Source of the DNA: Flavobacteriales bacterium UBA2306
GTDB lineage: Bacteria > Bacteroidota > Bacteroidia > Flavobacteriales > Weeksellaceae
Reading direction: 5' to 3'
Assembly (NCBI GenBank): GCA_002345565.1
Contig: DDVS01000005.1
Coordinates: forward strand, 178,299-242,298
DNA length: 64,000 nt
Numbering within the stretch: the first letter of the stretch is position 1; the number at the start of each line of letters is the position of its first letter. Under the pieces are notes generated by a model that saw nothing but the letters and a program-made list of their open reading frames with translations, was not told where the DNA came from and made no database searches. Positions 16,993 through 26,270 of the stretch are shown here, piece by piece. The position numbers were made by a program, and so were the translations under genes.

Positions 16993-19226
16993 TAAATCAG
17001 ATATTCTTCGATGATTTTTCTTTGATCTTTAGCCACATCATAAATAAGTTCCAGTAGTTCGCGAATATTTTTAATTTCTGTTAAATGGCTTACGGTAAAG
17101 GTTTTTTTCTCGTTAGAAATGGTTTGGGATTCTAGTTCTGCTTTTCTTTTTTCCAAAAGATCAAAGACCTGATCTTCCGGCTTTATGCGGCTTTCTGTTT
17201 TAATATTTTCATCCAGATCTTTTTGAAAGAGTAGGGAAGAGGTTCTTAATAATTCTGCGGAAATCTTGATTTTCCAATTCTCCAGATCGATTTCCGGAAA
17301 GTCGTGACCTGTTTTTGCATATTGTGATAATGATGCGGTATATGCTGTAATCAGATGCGTTGTCGTCACAAATTGATGAACCGTTTCCAGTTTTCTCTGT
17401 TGATTTTTTGGGTCGGAAATCATCCTTTGAAAATTATCGGAAAGATTCGCAAGGTTGATAATGGCATTCTTTCTTTTCAGACGAAAATCTTCATCATTCA
17501 AATCTTTTTTCAGAAAATGATCCATCACCAGACGGAAATAATCCAGGTTGCTTTTGGAAGATTTTTTCATCAAATCCAGATTCTGAGTATGTTCCCAAAC
17601 CGGTAAAACGAAATAAGCGACTAAAAATGTAATGACGCCGCCAATTAAAGTATCCAGCAATCTGTCTTTAAAAATAAGATTGACATTTCCGGGTCTTAAA
17701 AAATTGAATGACAGGAAAATATAAATCGTCATAAACAGAACTGCCCAGAAATAATTAGACTTTAACAGACTGAAGCAAATAATCATACTGATGAGTAAAA
17801 CACCCAGCAGAACAGAGGCATCGTCCACAAAATACAGAATAATATATGCGATAATGGCGCCTGCCAATGTTCCAAAAAAACGGAGCATATTTCTATGTTT
17901 TGTGGTGGAATATGCAGGTTTCAGAATGGCAATAATAGTGATGAGAATCCAATAGGAATGCCCGATTCCAAGTATCTCAAACCTCGAAACGATATAACCG
18001 AGTAGCAAAGCAATGGTTACTCTGATGGCGTGACGAAAATGACCCGATTTTAAAGAGAAATTAGACAGAAATACTTTGTGATTAAGTTGCTCTTCTTTCG
18101 GTAAAAATTTAGAGTAATCTAAACCTGTGGACAAGCTTTTAGCCAATTTTACATCTTGAGAGTTGACTTTAAGAATCGTATTGACTTCATCTGTAATTTC
18201 TGTAATTCTCATTAGAACCTGACGCAGCATCATAAAATCTTCCAAGGTTTCTGAGGAAAATCTTTGGGAACGATGCTCAAAGAACTCGTCGTAAATGTTT
18301 TTGAGTTCTGCATCAAAGTTGGTGATCTGTTTGTATGATAAACCACTTTGCAGGGAAATTCCGAGATTGGTAATTTCGTCTGCCATTAATAAAAGATAAC
18401 GATGAATATCCTGAACCAATTTGGTATCTCCAAAAACCAGGTTCATTCTTTTATAATCGTTCTCGGAAGTCAGCAACTTGTCATACAAATCTACAGAATT
18501 GAGAAACATCAACATCAAAAGCCGGCTTTGAGTGGTAGATTCATTGACGATTTTTCTGGTTCTAAATACAATTTCCCGGGTGTCCTCCTGCAGGTTTTTG
18601 ATTTTAATCTGTTGGGAGATCAATTGATTGAGCTGCGAATCCGCATCTGGATTTTTGGTGTAATATCCGGCTTTGATTCTGAGGTAGTCTGCCAGTTCTA
18701 GATAATTTTCTCCCACTACCTGACTTGCCAACTTGTAGGGCTGCAAGGTAGAAACAATCATAAATACGACAAAGAACCAGAAACAACCCAGAAAAAATAT
18801 GAATGAACTCCACAAAATATCATTACCCGTGAGATGCCCGTCTATAAAGATACTTAAAACAACAAGTGCTAAAGACCCGAATGTAGCCAAACGCAATCCA
18901 TACACACCAATCATTGAAAAGAAAAATCCAAAGCAGATTATCTCAAGATAAACAGCTATCGGGAAGTCTTTAACCAGACTTGCAAAAAGCGCAATCAGGA
19001 AAAAAGAAAAAATGGATAGCAACAATGTATTTCTTCTTCTGATAAATGGACCTGGCTGATCCGTCAATCCCACAAAACTAGTCCCGAGTGGAAACAGGAA
19101 GTATTCTTTCAATAACCCGAACTGTGCCAAAATAATGCTGGGAATCACGATGGCCAAAGCAATCCTTGCTCCGGAATAGATATATTGGCTGGTGAGGAAT
19201 TTTTTGAGTTCGGAACTATAGTTCAT
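16968..19226 (-). CDS. FUSC family membrane protein, YccS/YhfK-like
   Basis: A 752-residue membrane protein with two blocks of hydrophobic segments (about residues 15-165 and 400-530), separated and followed by long, mostly helical cytoplasmic regions. The second block has the FUSC pattern HSYWILITIIAILKPAYSTTKHRNMLRFFGTLAGAIIAY. The layout matches YccS/YhfK-type proteins, whose role in E. coli is not well defined, and is shared with aromatic-acid exporters of the same superfamily. Its promoter box lies only 4 nt before the ATG, so the mRNA may have no leader. It follows the porV terminator and runs convergently into the phosphopantetheinyl transferase gene. Confidence 0.85.
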   Translation of the reverse strand: MNYSSELKKFLTSQYIYSGARIALAIVIPSIILAQFGLLKEYFLFPLGTSFVGLTDQPGPFIRRRNTLLLSIFSFFLIALFASLVKDFPIAVYLEIICFGFFFSMIGVYGLRLATFGSLALVVLSIFIDGHLTGNDILWSSFIFFLGCFWFFVVFMIVSTLQPYKLASQVVGENYLELADYLRIKAGYYTKNPDADSQLNQLISQQIKIKNLQEDTREIVFRTRKIVNESTTQSRLLMLMFLNSVDLYDKLLTSENDYKRMNLVFGDTKLVQDIHRYLLLMADEITNLGISLQSGLSYKQITNFDAELKNIYDEFFEHRSQRFSSETLEDFMMLRQVLMRITEITDEVNTILKVNSQDVKLAKSLSTGLDYSKFLPKEEQLNHKVFLSNFSLKSGHFRHAIRVTIALLLGYIVSRFEILGIGHSYWILITIIAILKPAYSTTKHRNMLRFFGTLAGAIIAYIILYFVDDASVLLGVLLISMIICFSLLKSNYFWAVLFMTIYIFLSFNFLRPGNVNLIFKDRLLDTLIGGVITFLVAYFVLPVWEHTQNLDLMKKSSKSNLDYFRLVMDHFLKKDLNDEDFRLKRKNAIINLANLSDNFQRMISDPKNQQRKLETVHQFVTTTHLITAYTASLSQYAKTGHDFPEIDLENWKIKISAELLRTSSLLFQKDLDENIKTESRIKPEDQVFDLLEKRKAELESQTISNEKKTFTVSHLTEIKNIRELLELIYDVAKDQRKIIEEYLIYQSTIAKQ

Positions 19227-19230
19227 ACTA

Positions 19231-19238
19231 CAAATTTA
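19231..19238 (-). promoter_or_regulatory. Bacteroidota -7 box (TAAATTTG) abutting the FUSC start codon
   Basis: Exact TAnnTTTG on the minus strand, followed by TAGT and the ATG at 19226. Since transcription normally starts a few bases after this box, the message would begin at about the ATG itself. The box sits directly behind the porV terminator. Confidence 0.5.
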
Positions 19239-19241
19239 AAA

Positions 19242-19272
19242 TAAAATGCCTCTGAAAAGAAGAGGCATTTTA
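19242..19272 (-). terminator. Rho-independent terminator after porV
   Basis: Perfect 12-bp stem TAAAATGCCTCT (19242-19253) with AGAGGCATTTTA (19261-19272), T-rich 3' side on the minus strand. Confidence 0.85.
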
Positions 19273-19297
19273 AAAATATAGTTAATAAAAATAATTA

Positions 19298-20428
19298 TTA
19301 ATAATCTGTAACATTATACGTCTCGCTACCGATATTCCAGGTTAAACCAAATCTAAGGGTGTTATCCAATGCAGAGTTGATTTTGGAGGTGTTGATGAGG
19401 TAAGACAAATCCAAACCAAAAGAAGCGTATTTGAAACCAACTCCTAAGGTAGCATATTGTCTGGCGCCTTGCTCCGGAGCTTCAGAAAAATAACCTGCTC
19501 TTAATGCAAAAGTTTCATCATAAGAATATTCTGCTGCACCACTAAACATAATACTTTTTTTGTTACTGAATGATTTCCCGATACCTTCCATTACACCAAC
19601 ATTGGGGATGTCGCCATTTTCATCTGCGCCCGGAACCAATATTTTGGAAGCTTCACCACTTAGGCTGAAACGGTTCATATCATCAATCAACAAATCGTAT
19701 CCCAGACCTAGCCTAGCCATTGTAGGAAGATAGGATCTGGATTCTTCATCACCTGTGTAATCTAGTTTTGGTCCAATGTTTTGCACTGCCCAACCTGCTT
19801 TTACACGGCCATCGTAACCGCTGATGCTTGTATGTCTAGGCGACATAAAATATCCGGAAACATCAATTGCAAATGTATTTGCCGGTTTTAAAGTTCCGTC
19901 TGTAGAACCGAAATTACCGCCAAGATCTGAACGGATAAATCTTCCGGTAACGGCCATGGAATAGGTATCGGATAATTTGAGTCCATAAGCAAGATCAATA
20001 GAGAATTCGTTGGGTTTTGATGTCCCTAATTGTTGTACTTCATTTCCTACAAAGCTGGTGAGATCTACTTCTCCCATATTAAAGTAATAAAGACTGGCAC
20101 TAAGAGTAGAACGTTCATCATCTCCCAGGAACGTGTAATAAGATCCATAGAGTAAAAATACGTCGCTGGTAAGTTTACTCATATAGGGTGTGTAGTTAAC
20201 TCCAACGCCAGAAGAAACTTTTGCAAAAGGATATTTTGCTGCATTCCAGAACTGTGAAAAGACATCGGTTGATGTCACCACTCCTTGATCACCCATCCCA
20301 CCTGCTCTTGCGTCTGGAGAAATTCTTAGAAATGGAGCCCCTGTAAGAACTGGCTGAACATTGCTTTGAGAAAATGCCAGGGCAGATATTCCCATTCCTA
20401 ATCCTAAAAATAATCTTTTTAAATTCAT
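19298..20428 (-). CDS. porV: Type IX secretion system outer-membrane protein PorV
   Basis: A 376-residue beta-barrel protein when started at MNLKRLFLG (20428); an in-frame codon at 20458 would add ten basic residues and spoil the signal peptide. After the signal (FSQSN cleavage region) comes the PorV hallmark GAPFLRISPDARAGGMGDQGVVTSTDVFSQFWNAAKYPF. In T9SS, PorV (LptO) shuttles cargo with C-terminal sorting domains from the SprA translocon to the PorU sortase at the outer membrane. It lies 46 nt behind porU on the same strand, the usual order in flavobacteria, and ends at a terminator. Confidence 0.95.
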   Translation of the reverse strand: MNLKRLFLGLGMGISALAFSQSNVQPVLTGAPFLRISPDARAGGMGDQGVVTSTDVFSQFWNAAKYPFAKVSSGVGVNYTPYMSKLTSDVFLLYGSYYTFLGDDERSTLSASLYYFNMGEVDLTSFVGNEVQQLGTSKPNEFSIDLAYGLKLSDTYSMAVTGRFIRSDLGGNFGSTDGTLKPANTFAIDVSGYFMSPRHTSISGYDGRVKAGWAVQNIGPKLDYTGDEESRSYLPTMARLGLGYDLLIDDMNRFSLSGEASKILVPGADENGDIPNVGVMEGIGKSFSNKKSIMFSGAAEYSYDETFALRAGYFSEAPEQGARQYATLGVGFKYASFGLDLSYLINTSKINSALDNTLRFGLTWNIGSETYNVTDY

Positions 20429-20474
20429 TTTTTTTCTTTTAAGGTAAATATTTACCAATATTTTAAGTTTTTTA

Positions 20475-23400
20475 TTATTTTAATAATACCATTTTTTCTA
20501 CAGCTGTTGCACTACCGCTGCACTTTTCTTGATTTTGGCTGCGTGCAAATATCTTAAAAATATATGTACCCTTTGCTACGGTATCGCCAAAATCATCTTT
20601 ACCGTCCCATTCAATGGACTGTCTTGGTGTGCGGAAACCTTGTAGAAAGGGCTCTGCCGAAACACTTGTAGATAATGTTCTAACAATTTTTCCTGTAATC
20701 GTATAAATCTGGACATTCACATCTAGGATGTCATCACAATTGTGCTCAAACTGCACATAGGTTTTGTTTGTAAAAGGATTGGGCCAGTTCAGAAGTCTGT
20801 TGACTTCCAGTTTTTTCTCGGATTCATCTTTTACTACAAAGTTTAACGTAGATGATGTAGAATTATTGTTGATGTCCCAAACTTTGAATACCAATTGGTG
20901 CTCTCCGGGAGTTAAACTTTTTAATGGGAAAGTTACAGATCCTTTTTGATAATCTGCAAGGTCTGTATTGCTGCATCCATTGCCATCACCAGAGGTGTAA
21001 TAATCATTAACTGATGTTGTATTAATTACATCGCCATCCAGAACAAAAGTAATATCGTGTCCTATTCCTGCTCCGGTGGAGTTAATCCCCATATTATCTT
21101 TGATACACGCTAAAAGCATAGGATTCTGATCTGTGATTCCACCATTGGCAAAATTGGTGTTATTCATATAGAGAGTTGCTGCGGGTGGTTCGCTGTCATT
21201 AATTCCGTCCGGATTTATATCTCCAACAGACTGGACTTGATTGGTGAAAACATCAAAAGCATTTGGGTTAAAAGTAGTTTTGCTAAAATTGTCTGCATAA
21301 GCTAATATTCTACCATTACCAATTTCATAATTAATATCTTTTGGCACATAGAATTCTACAGTGTAATTTCCGTTAACCACAGTTCCGGATGCTTTTACAA
21401 TAGCACTTGGCTCCTCTGTATAGGTAAGTTTCTGAGCCAAACCTGTAGAGTTATCATTATTAAGCGTTGTTTTACTAATTTTCTTATCGAATATATTAAT
21501 AGCAACTCTTCCGTTGAAGGTATTATCTAGTGTTGTTCCGTCCGATTTTACCACGTGGCCTGTAATTTTAACAAAATCCAAAGCCCGGATTATTCCTGCT
21601 ACGGGCGTTTCAATATTATCAATTTTCAGAAGTCTTTTTGGGCGACTCATTTTCATCGCAGGATCTCCTAAAAAATTAACCCTGAAATGGTCTGGCACTG
21701 TTCCTCCACTGGAGTTGTAAGCCGTATTATATTGTTTTTTTGCTGCTAAATAAGCGTCTCCTAAAGATTTGAAATTATCATTCTCTAAATTAAAAATATT
21801 GCTGACAAACAGAGGTGTGAATTTTCTTCCATAATCTACTGCAATGGCACGGCTGGATGTAATCATCGTAGCGGCGCCTCCGGTAGAAAGTTTGATGAGC
21901 TGTTCTCCTGCAGATTCTACAGAAGGTTCATCCCACAGTGTAAATTCACAGGTAATAGTTGACACCAGAGGAAATCTGCTGTAAACTGAGGTGAAGTTAT
22001 TGAATCCTTTTATTTCCGTTGTGGTTAAAACCCGTTCTTGTGCCCATCCATTGATACCACCGTGTCCAAAATAGAATAAGTACAAACTGTTGCCCACATC
22101 ATTGGAAATAGCTTGATTGATTTGCGGATACCTTTGTCCACCAGCACTTGCAACTCCAGGGAAAGCATCCAGATATAATTTTCTGATATTATATTCTGGT
22201 CTGTTTGTAGCGCTAAAATTTTGGTTAATAGCGTATTCCACAAGATAATGAAATGGACTTGGGATATTATCGGGACCAGATCCTTCATAATCATCGTCTG
22301 CTACAAAATCTAATTTCATTCTCCATTCTCCAAATGGGCTAGACTGTCCACTTAACGCATTATAATAAGCTAATGTTTTGTCAATCATCGTTTTGGCCTC
22401 CTGCGTGTTTTTTGCAGGTAATCTGCCGATAGGAATATTAGGCAATAAGCTGGTGATAGAAGTACTGGTTTGAGGAGCTGTCATCACAAAATAATCATCT
22501 GTAACGTAAGAAGATTTAACGTCTGCACTAAATTCACTTTGATAGCTTGGGATAATGTCTGTGTTTGCTGCAACTCTATCTTTATAATCATAAGAAGTAT
22601 CTCCTAAAAGAAAAACATACTTCAAGTTGCCTTTGTTTTTAAGTGCTGTTATAAAATCGCGGATGGCAGTAATATCTTTTCCTCCGCTGCTGTATTCGTT
22701 ATATATTTTATTAATGTCAACCAGTTGTACATTATAACCATTAACACTTTGATGATAACTTGCCAGTCTTTGCGCCTGAGCAGATAGAACAGGTTGTGTT
22801 ATAATTAAATAATCTACATTGCTCAGGGATTTAAGATCCTGATTCTCTATTTTTCCTACAAAACCAGGTTCAAAAGCTGCTGAGTTTTTGAATGCTGCAA
22901 ACTCATTATTAAAATCAAAACTGTTTGCGATATACCCAAAGTTGAATGTAGAGTTTTGGGAATTACTATTAGTCATTCTCTTGACATTTGTAATATCAGA
23001 AACATCCCATATTTGTTCTATATCCGCTGCGTTGGAAACAGAGAATCCGTATAACTCTCCGCCACCTTCATAGATTTCAAAATCGCGGAAGTTCATCTGG
23101 CTACCGTTGAAAGTTAGCTCTTCTTTATATTGAACCTCTGCATAATTAAAATAGAAAGCTGCGGTAGGATTGGCACTGGTATTTGTGGTGTAAGTAAACT
23201 TGATGCTATTGCCACTTTGATTCGTGAGACCTCCCTGGTAGGACATTTCTACAAAATTTTCTGCAGTATTAGATAAAGATCTGTCCTCCGATTGTCCATT
23301 GACGTTAAAGTTTATCTTTCCATTTTGAGCACCAAAACCAACGACTTGTGTTTTGAATCGGATAACATCATCCGAACGGATTGCGCTTCTGGTGTTAAAA

Positions 23401-24422
23401 GTGATTTGCCGTGTTGTTGGAATGACATCGCCCACCCAGGTTCTGCCCAGTTTTTCAAGATTAAATTTTTCTTCATTAATAAACTGGTAATCGTCATAAC
23501 GGGTTATTAGCTCTGCAGGTACGCCATTGTTTACGGTTTCTATTCTTTTGCCAGGACCTTTGTCGAAATTGATAAAATAATAAGCATAGTCCTCATATAC
23601 ATTAATAAAATTATTAGGAGTATCACTTCTGTATTCTGTTCTTTTATTCCCATAGCCATTGCTTTTATCAAATAAATTATAACCATTAGGCCCTTGTGCA
23701 TAAAAAAGAGCATAATCATTATCATTCCATACACCATCTTCTTCACCAACCACTTGTATAGCGTTTTCTTGCAATGCATCGAAGCGGGAATCCTGATTAA
23801 ATTCTGGCAGCATCAATCCGCCATTTCCATAAATTCTTAAATTTTTTGGGTTGATACTGGCAACGTTAATTCCATTCTGTTGTAAAAATTGCTTAGTGAT
23901 TTTAAAAACCCCGGATTTATCTACTTTTATTTTGTAAAAAGTTCCGGATTTTAAAGGGTTTTCAGAAGTTCCGTATTTGTTAGAGCCTTTTTGTAAAGCA
24001 CTTGCATTTTTATCTGTGGTTTGGATGTTAAAAGACAAAAGCCTGTAGATTTTGTTCTTTTCCATCTTCACAGCTTCTAGTGTGATGCCCGCTTCTCTAT
24101 TATTTTCATTATTTAAGAAATAATTAATATTGGTTTTTGGCGTGGAAGAAAGAGAGTTTATTTTTAAATCATAAATGTCTTTAGAGGGAATTTCTTGCCA
24201 CTGAAGTTGATCTATTTTTAGGATTTTTTCTGTCTTTACACTAACATTTATAAAAATAGAATTAGCATCTATTATATAGTTGTAATTTTTAAAATAGGGG
24301 TATATACGCTTTTCAGAGCCATAATCAATTTCTTTTGGACCTTCCCAATCTAAGTTTATTTTTTGAGCAATTCCTAAAATTGAAATTAAAAAACAAGCAA
24401 TTGTGTAGAATTTGAATTTCAT
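20475..24422 (-). CDS. porU: Type IX secretion system sortase PorU (gingipain-like, C25)
   Basis: A 1315-residue cell-surface protease-transpeptidase, started at the ATG at 24422 (a TTG codon before it is less likely). A signal peptide (ACFLISILGIAQ) leads to a long beta-rich N-terminal region; the C25 peptidase domain spans about residues 520-900. The catalytic histidine is in FYFGHGGINGW and the cysteine in STITCEFTLWDEPS. After Ig-like beta domains the last 95 residues form a T9SS-type C-terminal domain with LNWPNPFTNKTYVQF and the closing KGTYIFKI. PorU cuts off sorting domains of secreted cargo and attaches the cargo to a lipopolysaccharide. It starts the porU-porV unit, divergent from gldJ. 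Confidence 0.95.
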   Translation of the reverse strand: MKFKFYTIACFLISILGIAQKINLDWEGPKEIDYGSEKRIYPYFKNYNYIIDANSIFINVSVKTEKILKIDQLQWQEIPSKDIYDLKINSLSSTPKTNINYFLNNENNREAGITLEAVKMEKNKIYRLLSFNIQTTDKNASALQKGSNKYGTSENPLKSGTFYKIKVDKSGVFKITKQFLQQNGINVASINPKNLRIYGNGGLMLPEFNQDSRFDALQENAIQVVGEEDGVWNDNDYALFYAQGPNGYNLFDKSNGYGNKRTEYRSDTPNNFINVYEDYAYYFINFDKGPGKRIETVNNGVPAELITRYDDYQFINEEKFNLEKLGRTWVGDVIPTTRQITFNTRSAIRSDDVIRFKTQVVGFGAQNGKINFNVNGQSEDRSLSNTAENFVEMSYQGGLTNQSGNSIKFTYTTNTSANPTAAFYFNYAEVQYKEELTFNGSQMNFRDFEIYEGGGELYGFSVSNAADIEQIWDVSDITNVKRMTNSNSQNSTFNFGYIANSFDFNNEFAAFKNSAAFEPGFVGKIENQDLKSLSNVDYLIITQPVLSAQAQRLASYHQSVNGYNVQLVDINKIYNEYSSGGKDITAIRDFITALKNKGNLKYVFLLGDTSYDYKDRVAANTDIIPSYQSEFSADVKSSYVTDDYFVMTAPQTSTSITSLLPNIPIGRLPAKNTQEAKTMIDKTLAYYNALSGQSSPFGEWRMKLDFVADDDYEGSGPDNIPSPFHYLVEYAINQNFSATNRPEYNIRKLYLDAFPGVASAGGQRYPQINQAISNDVGNSLYLFYFGHGGINGWAQERVLTTTEIKGFNNFTSVYSRFPLVSTITCEFTLWDEPSVESAGEQLIKLSTGGAATMITSSRAIAVDYGRKFTPLFVSNIFNLENDNFKSLGDAYLAAKKQYNTAYNSSGGTVPDHFRVNFLGDPAMKMSRPKRLLKIDNIETPVAGIIRALDFVKITGHVVKSDGTTLDNTFNGRVAINIFDKKISKTTLNNDNSTGLAQKLTYTEEPSAIVKASGTVVNGNYTVEFYVPKDINYEIGNGRILAYADNFSKTTFNPNAFDVFTNQVQSVGDINPDGINDSEPPAATLYMNNTNFANGGITDQNPMLLACIKDNMGINSTGAGIGHDITFVLDGDVINTTSVNDYYTSGDGNGCSNTDLADYQKGSVTFPLKSLTPGEHQLVFKVWDINNNSTSSTLNFVVKDESEKKLEVNRLLNWPNPFTNKTYVQFEHNCDDILDVNVQIYTITGKIVRTLSTSVSAEPFLQGFRTPRQSIEWDGKDDFGDTVAKGTYIFKIFARSQNQEKCSGSATAVEKMVLLK

Positions 24423-24583
24423 CAACCGTAATTTTATTAAGATTACAAAATAAACGATTTTTTTAAAAAAATGGTATATAATAAAATTAATTTAATCACG
24501 TTTTCACAAAAAAAGCTTTTCAATATTTGATTAATTAAAGAATTTATTTTTTCTTTGTACTTTGAAAATTTCTATATCTCATT

Positions 24584-26188
24584 ATGAAAAAAATTAGGTT
24601 GTTTTCTATTATCACTTTTAGTGCAACAATGCTTCTGGTAAGTTGTGGAGGAGGTAGCTCGAAAAAAGGTGGGGGCACAAAAGGTTTTGTAAGCAAAACC
24701 GGCTGGAAGCCTAACGAAAAAGACGGGTGGTTCTTCTCTGGTAAAAAGCAGAAGCCCAAAGGATGGCCAGGAATGGTCTATGTAGAAGGTGGAACTTTTA
24801 CTATGGGTCTGGTGGAAGACAATGTAATGCACGATTGGAACAATACACCAAGAAGAATGCAGGTGAGTTCTTTCTTTATTGGTGATACAGAAATTACAAA
24901 TTCAGAATATAGAGAATACACAACTTGGCTCAAGTTTGTTTTCCCTTCCTCTGATCCTAACTTTAAGCATATCTACACCGGTGCTTTGCCAGATACTTTA
25001 GTTTGGAATAATAAACTTTCCAGAAACGATTATGCAGAAACTTACTTCAGATCACCAGAGTATGATTACTACCCTGTAGTCGGGGTATCTTGGTTACAAG
25101 CTACAAAATATTGTGATTGGTTAACAGATAGAGCTAATGAAAAAGCTTTAATGAGACAAGGAGTCATTTCAAAAGACCTTTACTCGGCAGACAAAGCTTC
25201 TACAGCAGGTTCTACTTTCAATATGGATAAGTTTAAATCCAATGATACTGAAATGGAATCTTATATCGATAAGAAAAAACTTCAGCAAAGAAGCGGTATT
25301 AAAACCACCAATGAAAAAATCATTGCGGCTAACAGAAACGCCACTTCTGGTATTGTAGAAAAATTCAGATTACCTACAGAAGTAGAATGGGAGTTTGCAG
25401 CTCTTGGTCTTCAAAAAGAAAGAGATTATAACAACTATCTGGGAAAAACACCTCCTATAGAAAAACTTAAAGGTAAAAAAGGAAGAAACAAAGGAATGTA
25501 TCTTGCTAACTTTAAGCAGGGTAGAGGAGATTACTCCGGGGTTGCTGGTTGGAAAAATGACGGTTCACCTACCACTTCAGATGTTAGACAGTATCCATCT
25601 AATGACCTAGGTCTTTATGGAATGTATGGCAACGTAGCAGAATGGGTTGCAGATGTTTACAGACCAATAATTGATGAAGAATTCAGTGATTTTAATTACT
25701 ACAGAGGAAATGTTGTAGTACAAGCCGTTAAAAATGCTGATGGATCTTACAAAAAAGTAGGAAATACAGAAATTAAATATGATACCCTTGCAGATGGACG
25801 TTTAGTTTATAAAGGTTTACCTGGAGAATTTGAAAGAAAAGTAGTAGAAGATAACAGAAACTACAGAGATGGTGATTATCAGTCTTCATTAGATGCAGGA
25901 GGTACACCACCAAGCGATAGTACAGAATTTAATATGTACAACTCCGTTAAACCAAAATTCATAGTGGATAAAAACGGAAATGTAGTTCTTCAAAAAGAAA
26001 AAAATCAAGTGACTTCTCAAATCAATGACTACAGCAGGGTAGTAAAAGGTGGCTCTTGGTTAGATTCTGCTTACTGGCTAGATCCGGGACACAGAAGATT
26101 CAAAAATCAAACTAAAGGTTTTGGTTGGATCGGATTCCGTGTGGCGCAAGATGCTGCCAACAGCAAAAGTGGAAGAACAAAAAGATAA
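24584..26188 (+). CDS. gldJ: Gliding motility / T9SS lipoprotein GldJ
   Basis: A 534-residue lipoprotein. The signal ends in a lipobox (MLLVSCGGGSS), then comes a formylglycine-generating-enzyme-like (sulfatase-modifying factor) fold with GMVYVEGGTFTMG, EITNSEYREYTTW, FRLPTEVEWEFAALG, MYGNVAEWVADVY and VVKGGSWLDSAYW. The catalytic cysteines of true FGE enzymes are not in the expected place, in line with a structural role. GldJ is needed for gliding and stabilises other T9SS and Gld proteins, including the GldK-GldN ring. Divergent from porU, so two parts of the secretion system share a 161-bp control region. Confidence 0.95.
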   Translation: MKKIRLFSIITFSATMLLVSCGGGSSKKGGGTKGFVSKTGWKPNEKDGWFFSGKKQKPKGWPGMVYVEGGTFTMGLVEDNVMHDWNNTPRRMQVSSFFIGDTEITNSEYREYTTWLKFVFPSSDPNFKHIYTGALPDTLVWNNKLSRNDYAETYFRSPEYDYYPVVGVSWLQATKYCDWLTDRANEKALMRQGVISKDLYSADKASTAGSTFNMDKFKSNDTEMESYIDKKKLQQRSGIKTTNEKIIAANRNATSGIVEKFRLPTEVEWEFAALGLQKERDYNNYLGKTPPIEKLKGKKGRNKGMYLANFKQGRGDYSGVAGWKNDGSPTTSDVRQYPSNDLGLYGMYGNVAEWVADVYRPIIDEEFSDFNYYRGNVVVQAVKNADGSYKKVGNTEIKYDTLADGRLVYKGLPGEFERKVVEDNRNYRDGDYQSSLDAGGTPPSDSTEFNMYNSVKPKFIVDKNGNVVLQKEKNQVTSQINDYSRVVKGGSWLDSAYWLDPGHRRFKNQTKGFGWIGFRVAQDAANSKSGRTKR

Positions 26189-26207
26189 ATTCTTATAAAA
26201 CATATCA

Positions 26208-26240
26208 AAAACAGCAGATTTTTCTGCTGTTTTTTGTTTT
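26208..26240 (+). terminator. Rho-independent terminator after gldJ
   Basis: ACAGCAGA / TCTGCTGT stem extended by A-T pairs (26208-26218 with 26223-26233), then T-rich sequence; 20 nt after the gldJ stop. Confidence 0.85.
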
Positions 26241-26258
26241 TAGTATCTATCATTTTAA

Positions 26259-26266
26259 TATTTTTG
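26259..26266 (+). promoter_or_regulatory. Bacteroidota -7 box (TATTTTTG) abutting the murF start codon
   Basis: Exact TAnnTTTG, then ATTT and the ATG at 26271; the transcript would begin at or next to the start codon. Confidence 0.45.
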
Positions 26267-26270
26267 ATTT

